Source: Clostridium sp. CAG:343
GTDB taxonomy: Bacteria > Bacillota > Clostridia > TANB77 > CAG-508
Assembly: GCA_000431335.1 (NCBI GenBank)
Contig: FR888054.1
Span: forward strand, 62,001-126,000
Length of the DNA stretch: 64,000 nucleotides
Direction: 5' to 3'
The notes under the pieces were generated by a model. That model searched no databases and was not told where the DNA came from. It worked only from the letters and a program-made list of their open reading frames with translations. Within the stretch, counting starts at the first letter, position 1; each line of letters opens with the position of its first letter. The position numbers and the translations under genes are program-made. Of the stretch, positions 27,130 to 36,134 are shown in pieces.

Positions 27130-28338
27130 ATGAAAAATTCATTTCAAGAAGTAGCCATAAACCCAAATAATTCAAAATGGGAAAATACAATTTCTAGAAT
27201 TTTACCTTTATCTTATAGGAATTCTGACATTAGAACTGAATTTGATAGAGATTATACAAGAATTATTCATTCTAATGCTTATAAAAGACTAAAACATAAA
27301 ACACAGGTATTCTTTTCACCTGAAAATGATCACATTTGTACAAGAGGTGAACATGTTACACATGTAGAATCAATCAGCTATACAATTGCTAGTTATTTAG
27401 GACTAAATACAGAATTAACAAAAGCTATTGCAGTTGCTCATGATTTAGGTCATAGCCCATTTGGACATAGTGGAGAAAAAATTCTATCCGAAATTTCTGA
27501 AAGAGACTTAGGTAGTCCTTTTTGGCATGAAAAAAATGGATTACATTTTGTGGATTCCATTGAACTTCTAGAAGGTCACGATGGATACAAAAATAATTTA
27601 AATTTAACTTATGGTATTAGAGATGGCATTATCTCTCATTGTGGCGAAATTACAGAAAATGCACTAAAACCAAGAGATGAATTTATTGATTTAAATAACT
27701 ATCTTTCTCCCAACCAATATTCTCCTTATACTTGGGAAGGTTGCGTAGTAAAAATTTCTGACAAAATATCTTATATAGGACGTGACATTGAAGATGCTAT
27801 AACTTTAGGGATTTTAGATAATCATTTACAAGAACTTTACGATTTATTAAATTATAATTCATCTGATTATACATTAAATAATAGTAATATCATTAATTAT
27901 TTAGTAATAGATTTATGCAAAAATTCTACTCCTCAAAAAGGGTTGTGTTTTTCAAATGATGCATTTAATTTACTAAATAAAATAAAAGATTTTAATTATA
28001 AAAATATTTATTTTAGTGATAGAATAATACCTTCAAATAAATTTTTTAATATAGTTATTAACCAAATTTACGATAAATTAAAAAATTGTTTTGAACAAGA
28101 AAATACTTTATCTAACATTAAGAGATTAAATAAATTTTACCCAAAATTAAGTAATGGTTTTTATGAATTTCTACAAAACTATTCTGATTTTGGTAACAGA
28201 AAAAACTTAAAATTAAAAAATCAAATTATATTTGATTACAAAAATAAAGAAGATTTTTATAAATCTATTATATCTTATATTTCTGGTATGACAGATAATT
28301 TCGCTATTGAAATATATAATGAAATAATTAGATTTTAG
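27130..28338 (+). CDS. dgt: Deoxyguanosinetriphosphate triphosphohydrolase (dGTPase-like)
   Basis: A 402-residue HD-domain nucleotide hydrolase that cleaves dNTPs to the nucleoside and triphosphate. Motifs: DRDYTRIIHSNAYKRLKHKTQVF, THVESISYTIASY (His), AVAHDLGHSPFGHSGE (His-Asp), and EGCVVKISDKISYIGRDIEDA. GAGGAGG precedes the ATG at 27130, so I reject the longer upstream start. It is the first gene of a three-gene set with the phosphoesterase and the pyrophosphorylase. Confidence 0.9.
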   Translation: MKNSFQEVAINPNNSKWENTISRILPLSYRNSDIRTEFDRDYTRIIHSNAYKRLKHKTQVFFSPENDHICTRGEHVTHVESISYTIASYLGLNTELTKAIAVAHDLGHSPFGHSGEKILSEISERDLGSPFWHEKNGLHFVDSIELLEGHDGYKNNLNLTYGIRDGIISHCGEITENALKPRDEFIDLNNYLSPNQYSPYTWEGCVVKISDKISYIGRDIEDAITLGILDNHLQELYDLLNYNSSDYTLNNSNIINYLVIDLCKNSTPQKGLCFSNDAFNLLNKIKDFNYKNIYFSDRIIPSNKFFNIVINQIYDKLKNCFEQENTLSNIKRLNKFYPKLSNGFYEFLQNYSDFGNRKNLKLKNQIIFDYKNKEDFYKSIISYISGMTDNFAIEIYNEIIRF

Positions 28339-28349
28339 GAGGTGGGTTT

Positions 28350-29162
28350 ATGGAAAAAATAGCAATTATTTCAGATGTTCATGGTAATATTACTGCCTTA
28401 AATGCTGTATTATCCGATATAAAAAAACGCCATATAGAAAAAATATTTTGTTTAGGAGATTATGTTATAAAATGTACACATCCTGATTTAGTAATTGATA
28501 AACTAAGAGAAGTTTGCGAAGTTATGCTAATTGGTAATTCAGATTATGCAATTTGCCGTCCTGAGGCTAAAGACAAGAAATTTTGGTCTAGAGAAAAAAT
28601 CGGTGAAGAACGAGCTAATTTCATTTATAATTTACCAGTATTCCATGAATTTTATATGAGTGGGCATCTAATAAGATTATTTCATGCTTCTCCATATGGC
28701 TTAGATAACATCTATAATCCTATGTTCTCAAATAAAGGAACACAATATGCTGGTACAGAATTAAAAGGTCCAGAAGATTTATTTAAAAATACCGAATTTA
28801 TTGGTAAAACTTCCAAAGATCCTGAACCAGATATTGTTGGATATGGACATATACATACACCTTGTTTAGTTAGATATAAAAATAAAACTTTATTTAATAC
28901 AGGAAGTGTAGGTATTCCAGTTGAAATGATGAATTCTGATGTAGATGACAAAAGTAACAAATTTTCGACTCTTGCATCTTATATAATAATAGAGGGAAAT
29001 TATAATTCTAAAGAACTAGATTCTATTTCTTTCAATTTGGTAAGAATACCTTATAATATTCAAAAAGAAATAGATGATTTAGAAGCTTCAAATTTATCTA
29101 ACAAAAACATTGTTATTCAAAGCTTAAAAGGAGCACTTCCCACACCATTTAAATTAAATTAG
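28350..29162 (+). CDS. Calcineurin-like metallophosphoesterase
   Basis: A 270-residue two-metal phosphoesterase: IAIISDVHGNITAL (Asp-x-His), CLGDYVIK (Gly-Asp), LIGNSDYAI (Gly-Asn), and YGHIHTPCL with the C-terminal Gly-His-x-His. The YfcE/PrpE-type substrate is undetermined. AGGAGG precedes the ATG, 11 bp after dgt, so it sits in the same operon. Confidence 0.85.
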   Translation: MEKIAIISDVHGNITALNAVLSDIKKRHIEKIFCLGDYVIKCTHPDLVIDKLREVCEVMLIGNSDYAICRPEAKDKKFWSREKIGEERANFIYNLPVFHEFYMSGHLIRLFHASPYGLDNIYNPMFSNKGTQYAGTELKGPEDLFKNTEFIGKTSKDPEPDIVGYGHIHTPCLVRYKNKTLFNTGSVGIPVEMMNSDVDDKSNKFSTLASYIIIEGNYNSKELDSISFNLVRIPYNIQKEIDDLEASNLSNKNIVIQSLKGALPTPFKLN

Positions 29163-29173
29163 GAGTGACAATT

Positions 29174-30433
29174 ATGGATAATAAATTAACAAAAGCTAAA
29201 GAAATTTTACATCATTATAACCAAGAACATTTACTATATTTCTATGATGAACTTTCTGAAGAACAAAAAGAGCTTTTATTAAACCAAATTTTAGGAATAG
29301 ATTTTAATAAAATCTTAACTTTATATAAAAACTCTTTTAAATCTACAAAATTAGATTTAAACACAGTATCTCCTTTACCTCATATAGAAAAAGACAAAAT
29401 TTCAAAAGAAGATTTAGAACATTGCATAGCTATTGGAGAAAACATAATTAAATCTGGCTTTCTAGCAATAGTAACAATGGCTGGTGGTCAAGGAACAAGA
29501 TTAGGTTATAAAGGTCCAAAAGGGACTTATGAATTAGACTTTGAACAGGAGCATTGCAGGAAGTCTTTATTTGAAATAATGTGTGAAAATATAAAGAACG
29601 CAAACAATCAGTATGATATTACTCTTCCTTGGTATATTATGACTAGTGAAGATAATGATTTTGCTACAAAAGAATATTTTAAATCACATAACTTTTTTGA
29701 CTATCCAAAAGAAAAAATAAAATTTTTCAAACAAGAAAAACTTCCTATTATTAATATTGATGGTAAATTAATTTTAAAAGAAACTTACTTAATAAAAGAT
29801 GGTTCTAATGGTAATGGTAATGTGTTTAAAGCCATGAAAAATAATAAAATTATAGATGACTTAGAGAAAAACAATATAAAATGGGTATCTTTTGGAGGAA
29901 TTGATAATATATTATTGAAAAATATAGACCCTCTTTTCATTGGTTTAACTGTCGATAGTGGTTATCAAATTGCCTCAAAATCTATTTTTAAACAAAAACC
30001 ACTAGATAAAGTTGCTGTTTATTGTAAAAAATCCGGAAAGCCTTCCATTTTAGATTATGATGATATTGATATAAAGTTATCTGTTTCTAAATCTAAAGAT
30101 GGTATGTATCAATACAGAGAAGCTAATATACTTTCTCATTTAATGAATTTAGAAGCTATTAAAAAGGTTTCAAATATTCATTTACCTTACCATAGAGCTT
30201 ATAAGAAAAATGCTTTTGTTAATGAAGAAGGAATGAAGCAAATTCCTGATAAACCAAACTCTTTTAAATTTGAAAATTTTATCTTTGATAGTTTTGCTTT
30301 TTTTGATGATATGTTACTTCTTCGTGTTGATGAAAATGAAGAATTTGCACCAATTAAAGATTTTACAGGTATATATAATCCTGATACCGCAAAAGAAAAA
30401 TACGAAAAATATTGGAATAAAATTAAGATATAA
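29174..30433 (+). CDS. UDPGP-family nucleotidyltransferase (UDP-sugar pyrophosphorylase)
   Basis: A 419-residue protein of the UDPGP type 1 family, which includes UDP-N-acetylglucosamine and UDP-glucose pyrophosphorylases. The signature is VTMAGGQGTRLGYKGPKGTYELD near residue 101, and later GNGNVFKAM and WVSFGGIDNILL bind the sugar and UTP. It makes a UDP-sugar for wall or glycan synthesis. I placed the start at 29174 because AGGAG lies 8 bp upstream. It is unlike the usual bacterial GalU and GlmU families and nearer the eukaryotic type. Confidence 0.82.
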   Translation: MDNKLTKAKEILHHYNQEHLLYFYDELSEEQKELLLNQILGIDFNKILTLYKNSFKSTKLDLNTVSPLPHIEKDKISKEDLEHCIAIGENIIKSGFLAIVTMAGGQGTRLGYKGPKGTYELDFEQEHCRKSLFEIMCENIKNANNQYDITLPWYIMTSEDNDFATKEYFKSHNFFDYPKEKIKFFKQEKLPIINIDGKLILKETYLIKDGSNGNGNVFKAMKNNKIIDDLEKNNIKWVSFGGIDNILLKNIDPLFIGLTVDSGYQIASKSIFKQKPLDKVAVYCKKSGKPSILDYDDIDIKLSVSKSKDGMYQYREANILSHLMNLEAIKKVSNIHLPYHRAYKKNAFVNEEGMKQIPDKPNSFKFENFIFDSFAFFDDMLLLRVDENEEFAPIKDFTGIYNPDTAKEKYEKYWNKIKI

Positions 30434-30442
30434 ATTTATAAG

Positions 30443-30470
30443 AAGGAATGTACCTTATACATTCTTTTTT
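30443..30470 (+). terminator. Terminator of the dgt operon
   Basis: A stem AAGGAATGT / ACATTCTTTT (G-T allowed) is followed by a T run. The convergent yraN gene ends close by. Confidence 0.6.
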
Positions 30471-30492
30471 ATATTATTAATTTTCTTTTTCG

Positions 30493-30858
30493 TTATATAT
30501 AAAAAGCTTGTTTAATATGATTAATATTATATTCATTATTATCTAAAAACACTTCTATAACATCAAATCTTATAGCAGTATTTTTGATATTAACTTTATA
30601 AATATAATATTTTGCAACAGATATTATATGCCTTTGTTTTACTTTACTAACAGCTTCACTTGGCCTTCCATATACCAAATTAAAACGTGTTTTTACTTCT
30701 AAAAATACTAATTCATTTCTATATGTATCATAGGCTATTATATCTACTTCTCCTTGCTTACAATTAAAATTTCTTTCTATTATTGTGTATTTATTTTCTT
30801 TTAAGTATTTACAAGCTAGATCTTCTCCTAATTTACCTATTTGCTGATTTATATACAT
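30493..30858 (-). CDS. yraN: YraN family (UPF0102) nuclease-like protein
   Basis: A 121-residue protein of the YraN family: GEDLACKYLKENKYTIIERNFN, GEVDIIAYD and LVFLEVKTRFN form the restriction-endonuclease-like core. It overlaps the end of dprA by 10 bp and follows comM and dprA, the usual clostridial order. Its role is unknown, but the context suggests DNA processing. Confidence 0.88.
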   Translation of the reverse strand: MYINQQIGKLGEDLACKYLKENKYTIIERNFNCKQGEVDIIAYDTYRNELVFLEVKTRFNLVYGRPSEAVSKVKQRHIISVAKYYIYKVNIKNTAIRFDVIEVFLDNNEYNINHIKQAFYI

Positions 30859-31742
30859 TTATATTCTCCTTGTTTTTTAGTTATAAATCCATCTATCTCT
30901 AGCATAAATAAAATATTATTTATATCTTTTATGCTCTTTTCAGATTCTTTACATATTGCATTTATATTGCTAGCTCCATTTTTTATTAAATTATATATTT
31001 CTTGGTATTCTTTTTTTACTATCTTACTTCTTATTGCTTTAGTTTTATTATCATTTATTTCCTTAAAACTTAAAAATTCAAATTCTTCAATAATTTCTTG
31101 GGTTGATGTTATTAAAGTTGCTCCTTTTCTAATTAATTTATTTGTTCCTTTTCCATGTATATCTTCTATTTCATGAGGTAATACAAATACCTTTCTACCT
31201 TGTTGTGTAGCTAATCTAGCTGTAACACTTGTTCCGCTTCTATCCATTGCTTCAATTACTAATATTCCAATTGAAATTCCACTTACAATCCTATTTCTTT
31301 CTAAAAACATTTTTGAATTTGGTTCTACATTTGGAGAATATTCACTAATAATTAATCCTCCGCTTTTTAATATATCATAATATAATCCCTCATTTTCCTT
31401 TGGGAAAATATAATTTAAACCACTTCCTAAAACAGCTATTGTTTTTCCATTTTCATCTATTGTTTTTCTATGAACTATTGCATCAATTCCTTTAGCCATT
31501 CCACTAACAATAGTAAGACCTTGCCCTGATAATTCTGATGCAAATTTTTTTGTTAAATTTTCTCCATTTTTTGTACAACTTCTTGAGCCTATTATAGCTA
31601 TGCAATTTTGCTTTAGCAACTCTATATTTCCTTTTAAATATAATTGTTTAGGTGGATTTTTTATTTTTCTTAATTGTTCCGGATAAATTTCATCTCCAAT
31701 TTTAATTTTTACTATTTCTAAATCTATTGTTAATTCCCCCAA
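30849..31742 (-). CDS. dprA: DNA-processing protein DprA (Smf)
   Basis: A 297-residue RecA loader for incoming single-stranded DNA. The Rossmann-type core contains CIAIIGSRSCTKNGENLTKKFASEL, IVSGMAKGIDAIVH, VLGSGLNYIFPKEN and SEYSPN. A C-terminal winged-helix part follows. It overlaps the end of comM by 13 bp, so the comM-dprA-yraN genes are translated as a coupled set. Confidence 0.92.
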   Translation of the reverse strand: MGELTIDLEIVKIKIGDEIYPEQLRKIKNPPKQLYLKGNIELLKQNCIAIIGSRSCTKNGENLTKKFASELSGQGLTIVSGMAKGIDAIVHRKTIDENGKTIAVLGSGLNYIFPKENEGLYYDILKSGGLIISEYSPNVEPNSKMFLERNRIVSGISIGILVIEAMDRSGTSVTARLATQQGRKVFVLPHEIEDIHGKGTNKLIRKGATLITSTQEIIEEFEFLSFKEINDNKTKAIRSKIVKKEYQEIYNLIKNGASNINAICKESEKSIKDINNILFMLEIDGFITKKQGEYKCI

Positions 31743-33276
31743 TACTTTCTGTCTAAACTTCTATACTGAATTGCTTCTGCTAAATGGCTAATTTCAATAT
31801 CTTTTTTCCCATCAATATCGGCTATTGTTCTAGCTACTTTTAAAATTTTTGCATATGCTCTCGCACTTAAACCTAGTTTGTTAAATGATTTTTCTAATAT
31901 CTCTTTACATTCTTTATCTAATTTACAATATTTTTCTAACAATCTTGGTGTCAATTCTGCATTACACAAAATGTTATAATCTTTGTATCTTTCTAACTGT
32001 ATATTTCTAGCTTGATTAACTCTTTTTCTTATTTGCTCTGAGGTCTCTATATTTTTTGTTTTATCAATTTTTTCATATGTAACACTTTCTACTTCAATAT
32101 GTAAATCTATTCTATCTAATAATGGTCCACTAATTTTATTAATATATCTTTTTATTTGTTCTGGCTTACAATGACATTCTCTCTTGTTTGCCCCATAATA
32201 TCCACATGGGCATGGATTCATGCTTGCTATAAAAATAAAATTACATGGATATGTAATTGCAATATTTATTCTGCTTATTGTTACCTTTCTATCTTCTAAA
32301 GGTCCTCTTAACAATTCAAGTACATTTTTGTTAAACTCTGTTAATTCATCTAAAAATAATACCCCATAATGTGCTAAGCTTACCTCTCCGAGGTTTTGGT
32401 TTCTTACCTCCGCCTACTAATGCAGCTACTGTAATTGTATGATGTGGGCTTCTAAATGGTCTTTTTAAAATTAATGGATTTTCTTCAGATAATAAACCTG
32501 TAATACTATGGATTTTTGTGACCTCTAGAGCTTCTTCAAAACTTATATCTGGTAATATACTTGCTAATCGTTTTGCTAACATTGTTTTTCCAGCACCTGG
32601 ACTTCCGAATTAAAATACAATTATGACCTCCTGCAGCTGAAATTTCTAAAGCCCTTTTTACATTTTCTTGTCCTTTTACATCAGAAAAATCAAATTCATA
32701 TAATTCTGAATTTTTGTCATTTATCTCTTTATGCCTTTCTTTTTCAATATATTTCTCTCCTTTTAAGTATTCCATTAATTGTTTTAAATTATCAACTGGT
32801 AATATTTCTAATCCATCTACTATTGCAGCTTCCTTAGAATTTTTTCTAGATAATATAATTCTTTTTATTCCTAATTTCTTTGCTTCAATACATATCGGTA
32901 ATACGCCATTTATTTTTTCAACACTTCCATCTAAAGAAAGTTCTCCTACAAAAATGCTTTCTTCTAAAAAAGTATTTAAATAATTATTTTCTATTTCTCC
33001 ACTAGCAATCAGTATTCCTAATGCAATTGGCAAATCTAAACTTGCTCCTTCTTTCCTTATATCAGCAGGTGCTAAGTTTACTACTATTCTTCTACTTAAA
33101 AATTCTACTCCTGTATTTCTTATTGCAGTTTTTACTCGTTCTTTTGCTTCTTTTATACTTGTGTCAGGCAGTCCAACAATTTCAAAGCAGGGCAATCCAC
33201 ATGAAATATCAACTTCAATTGACAAAATACGCCCATCTAGTCCCTGTAAAGCTAAACTTTTTACAACTGATAACAT
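31730..33276 (-). CDS. comM: YifB/ComM family Mg-chelatase-like AAA+ helicase, read across two +1 frame breaks at CGG
   Basis: ComM is a hexameric branch-migration helicase used in natural transformation. The start MLSVVKSLALQGLDGRILSIEVDISCGLP and the Lon-like N-domain are intact. At residue 224 the P-loop GSPGAGKT is reached only if the C of a zero-frame CGG (32607) is skipped. At residue 296 a second CGG (32390) is skipped to give GEVSLAHYGVLFLDELTEF (Walker B). The C-terminal region contains MNPCPCGYYG and SLDRKYWGN. Length minus two is exactly 515 codons. Without frameshifting, neither the P-loop nor Walker B would be made in frame. Both disrupted motifs are otherwise perfect. Confidence 0.85.
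32388..32390 (-). other. CGG +1 frameshift site 2 in comM (before Walker B)
   Basis: The coding strand reads CCA AAA CCT C GGA GAG GTA AGC. Skipping C gives Pro-Lys-Pro-Gly-Glu-Val-Ser, the conserved PKPGEISLAH segment of the family. Confidence 0.78.
32605..32607 (-). other. CGG +1 frameshift site 1 in comM (at the P-loop)
   Basis: The coding strand reads ATT TTA ATT C GGA AGT CCA GGT GCT. Skipping C gives Ile-Leu-Ile-Gly-Ser-Pro-Gly-Ala, the start of Walker A. Confidence 0.78.
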
Positions 33277-33292
33277 ACTTTTCCTTTCTTAT

Positions 33293-33487
33293 ACATTTGG
33301 ATATCTGAGGCCATTATAATTTTTATTTAAATGAAGGATGTTTTGCAAATTGCTTTTTATCAATTTTAATGGATTGTGCCGAACAGCGTAGACTTTAATT
33401 TATCTTTTTCGACTTAATTTTATATAGGGATTTTTAAACTTATAATTAAATTATGGGGGTTTATAATGACCTCAGATATCCAAATAT
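33293..33487. repeat. 195-bp element with long terminal inverted repeats upstream of comM
   Basis: The left arm (33293-33319; core TTGGATATCTGAGG) and right arm (33461-33487) are inverted repeats of 27 nt with two mismatches. The interior has no coding frame. The left arm begins 17 bp before the comM ATG. It could be a MITE-like insertion or a very large leader hairpin. I see no clear target duplication. Confidence 0.55.
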
Positions 33488-33818
33488 ATATTATTAAATT
33501 TTACCTGGTTTTTTTGAATCTTTTGATAAAATACTTTTTAGATTCTAATTGAATTTAAATTAATTTGAAATTAATTTTTAAATTGAAATAATATTTAATT
33601 CTTTTGTATTATAAAACCGTTTCCATAATTTGTCAACAGTTTTTTTGAATTTTTTTATTTTTTTATTAATATTTAGGCTCATAATTTATAAATAGTTTAT
33701 ATATTAATATTCAAAATCCCAGTCAAATCAGCATATTCCATATGATTTCAATATAAAAATATTAATATATAAACTTCATAATAATAAATAATTAATTTAA
33801 TCAAACCAATAATTTCAT
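33488..33818 (-). other. Non-coding stretch with an 18-bp inverted repeat, probable terminator of the kinase/DUF6512 unit
   Basis: AGTTTATATATTAATATT (33694-33711) has a perfect reverse complement at 33758-33775. The region is very AT-rich, without ribosome sites or frames worth calling. The minus-strand promoter of comM should lie to its left, but I cannot pick it among many AT boxes. Confidence 0.45.
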
Positions 33819-34394
33819 TTAATTATGTTCAGTAATTCCATATGTCCCATTTGTAAAATCTCTAAATAGATTTACTTGTGGTGTAACATAAGTAAATATT
33901 ATAAAACAACTCAATAAAAATATAAGAATCCCGCCTGCTAAAATTTTAGTTTGAATTGTGCTTTCATTCTTTCTTTTCATTAATTTATAAGAAGTCCATT
34001 CTCCTAAAATAATACTAATAATAAATATTAGAATATCTATTATAAAAAAGTTAGTCCCAATAATTCCTGTATAAGTAAAAAAGCTTATAACAATAAAGCT
34101 AATTGCTGTAAATATTCCTATAGCTTTTGCTTCTATGTAATTATTAGCAATATTTTTTACAAAATAATACTCTATTAATCCTAATATTAGCATAGGATAA
34201 AAAACTAATTTTAAATGTTCCCATACGCTCTCATTAACAGCACTAAAACTAGCAATAATTGCATTATTTCCAGACCATTCATAAATAAAATGCAATAAAG
34301 TACCTAAAATTAATTCTAATATTGTTACAATTAATTCTATTTTTAATAGTTTACTTGTTTTTATTTTATGCAATATTTCTTTAGATTTTTTCAT
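33819..34394 (-). CDS. DUF6512-like membrane protein
   Basis: A 191-residue protein with six likely membrane segments and the block LHFIYEWSGNNAIIASFSAVNESVWEHLKLVFYPM, which I recall as typical of DUF6512. Function is unknown. It lies 75 bp after the histidine kinase on the same strand and may be part of the same sensory unit. Confidence 0.65.
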   Translation of the reverse strand: MKKSKEILHKIKTSKLLKIELIVTILELILGTLLHFIYEWSGNNAIIASFSAVNESVWEHLKLVFYPMLILGLIEYYFVKNIANNYIEAKAIGIFTAISFIVISFFTYTGIIGTNFFIIDILIFIISIILGEWTSYKLMKRKNESTIQTKILAGGILIFLLSCFIIFTYVTPQVNLFRDFTNGTYGITEHN

Positions 34395-34469
34395 ATTATA
34401 AATCCCTCCATTCTTACTTAATTAATTTGTATGAATAAAGGGCTTGTTCTTATGCTTATTTTCAATATT

Positions 34470-35915
34470 TTATACATTAACTTCATCTTTTCTAACTTCT
34501 ATTTCCTTTTGTCGATAAGATATAATATTGAATTCATCTTTTTTATTAAATACTATCATAATCACTTTTGTATAATTATCTTTAGCTGGTTTACCATATT
34601 CATTAATAGTAATACTTGCTTTATGTTTTTTAAGAGTATCAAAAGTGTTCATAAATCCCATTCCTGTTCCACCACTTTCTTTGTGGGTTGTACTTGGGAT
34701 TTTTCCTAATTTATGCAATGTATTTATTTCAAATTCAATTCCTGAATCATATATATAAATTGAGTATTGTCCGTCTATTTTTCCTATTCTTACTAAAATA
34801 CTTCTATTACTATTATTAGAATAATTTACTGCAATTATTGCATTTTTCACATGGTCTGCTATTAATATTTCTAATTCCTCTTTTGTTATATGATTATTAA
34901 TCATTTGATATATGTTTCCATTTAATTGTACTTCAAACTTAATTTTATTTTTTATGCATTCTGATTTCATATAATTTAACATATCGTCTATTTCTGAAAT
35001 GTTTGTCTTTGGAATTTCTATTTCTGGTTCTTCTGATATTTGCTTTGTGATGTTGTTTAGCCTATTTTTTACATCTATTTCTTCTGCTATTTCGTTCTTT
35101 AATGCTAGTTCATTTAGTTTGTATTCTAATGCTTTTTGTTTGTGTGCTATTGAATGACTTGTTTTACTAAAGTTTAGATTTTCTTGTTCTAATTGTTTTA
35201 TTTCTTTTTTCTTGTCCTCTAGTTCCTTTTTGGTTTCTTCTAAATCTTGTACTAACAACCTTTGCTTATAGTAAAGTTGTAATGATTTTTGAATTATGAT
35301 GAACATCATTATAGAAAAGATAATAAATCCAAAACCCAAAGCACTTGTAAAAGATTCATTATAATTAGTCAAAACAATAAAAGAAAATATTATAATTACA
35401 CTTATATTTAAAATTAACATATTAAAATATTCGTTTTTAAGTCTTTTATTTAAAAATATAATACCTTGTTTGAATCTTTTTATTTTTAAAATTCTATTAA
35501 TTATTATGCTATAACAAATTATTATCACTATTAGACTAATCCAATCATTATTAATATTAAAGATTATATTGGGTATAAAAGCTATTGCTACTGAAAGCAA
35601 AAATACAATATAATTTATACTTAAAGAAAATATTATAATTAAAATCGAATAAACTATATCTTCTTTATTAATTATAGAAAATCCTATAGCCAAAGAAGTT
35701 GCTAAAAAAATCATACTATTTAATGAACTAGAACAAAATTTAATTTCTCCTCCTATAATGGCAATAACTATAATTATCATGTATGAAATAATTTTTTTAT
35801 TATCTTTCTTATTTATAATTCTTATAGCAAAATTATATGTAAAAATACTGATACTTAAAATCTTTAATATATAAATAACTATACCTATATTCTCTAGATT
35901 ATTTATAAAATCCAT
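34470..35915 (-). CDS. GHKL-type (AgrC-like) sensor histidine kinase
   Basis: A 481-residue sensor. Six to seven hydrophobic segments span about residues 8-215, then a long coiled coil (LEETKKELEDKKKEIKQLEQENLN). The dimerisation block has the candidate phospho-acceptor His in SKTSHSIAHKQKALE. The GHKL ATPase has LIADHVKNAIIAVNYS (N-box), IYDSGIEF and GGTGMGFMNTFDTLKKH (G-box). The architecture matches peptide-sensing AgrC/ComD kinases. A tiny Trp-rich peptide gene lies just upstream and a response regulator gene beyond it. Confidence 0.85.
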   Translation of the reverse strand: MDFINNLENIGIVIYILKILSISIFTYNFAIRIINKKDNKKIISYMIIIVIAIIGGEIKFCSSSLNSMIFLATSLAIGFSIINKEDIVYSILIIIFSLSINYIVFLLSVAIAFIPNIIFNINNDWISLIVIIICYSIIINRILKIKRFKQGIIFLNKRLKNEYFNMLILNISVIIIFSFIVLTNYNESFTSALGFGFIIFSIMMFIIIQKSLQLYYKQRLLVQDLEETKKELEDKKKEIKQLEQENLNFSKTSHSIAHKQKALEYKLNELALKNEIAEEIDVKNRLNNITKQISEEPEIEIPKTNISEIDDMLNYMKSECIKNKIKFEVQLNGNIYQMINNHITKEELEILIADHVKNAIIAVNYSNNSNRSILVRIGKIDGQYSIYIYDSGIEFEINTLHKLGKIPSTTHKESGGTGMGFMNTFDTLKKHKASITINEYGKPAKDNYTKVIMIVFNKKDEFNIISYRQKEIEVRKDEVNV

Positions 35916-35960
35916 ATTTTATTTTTCCTTTTACAACATTTAATATTATACATATTATAT

Positions 35961-36026
35961 ATAAAAATAAAGGGATATTCAATATGAAATATTAATATCT
36001 CCTTATTTTTATCCCTTTATTTTTAT
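35961..36026 (-). terminator. Terminator between the peptide gene and the kinase gene
   Basis: A perfect 16-bp inverted repeat (ATAAAAATAAAGGGAT at 35961-35976 and its complement at 36011-36026) has a T-rich descending arm on the minus strand. TATAAT-like boxes that could start the kinase transcript follow. Confidence 0.65.
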
Positions 36027-36029
36027 ACT

Positions 36030-36083
36030 TTAACCAGCCCAATGGCTAATCCATCTCCAAAAGGCATTAAACCAATATCTCAT
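36030..36083 (-). CDS. Candidate 17-residue Trp-rich peptide next to the sensor kinase
   Basis: The frame encodes MRYWFNAFWRWISHWAG, with four Trp and two Phe in an amphipathic pattern. GGTGG lies 8 bp before the ATG at 36083. An in-frame ATG seven codons upstream (36104) has only a weak site. The frame is flanked by strong minus-strand terminators on both sides, so it would form its own short transcript. TTGACA lies about 40 bp upstream of the ATG, but a matching -10 box is poor. Position between a GHKL kinase and a response regulator suggests a signalling peptide or a membrane-active peptide. Translation is unproven. Confidence 0.45.
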   Translation of the reverse strand: MRYWFNAFWRWISHWAG

Positions 36084-36134
36084 TGTATTCACCACCTTTT
36101 CCATTTCGTTTTTTCTCTTGGTGTCAATAAAAAA

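Noticed and set aside
2289..32607. Sequencing or assembly error as the sole explanation of the seven frame breaks
   Set aside because: Not excluded, but not preferred. An artefact that adds C before GG should not respect codon phase, yet all seven sites are in phase before glycine codons and CGG is otherwise almost absent in frame. I keep it as the main rival hypothesis in the finding.
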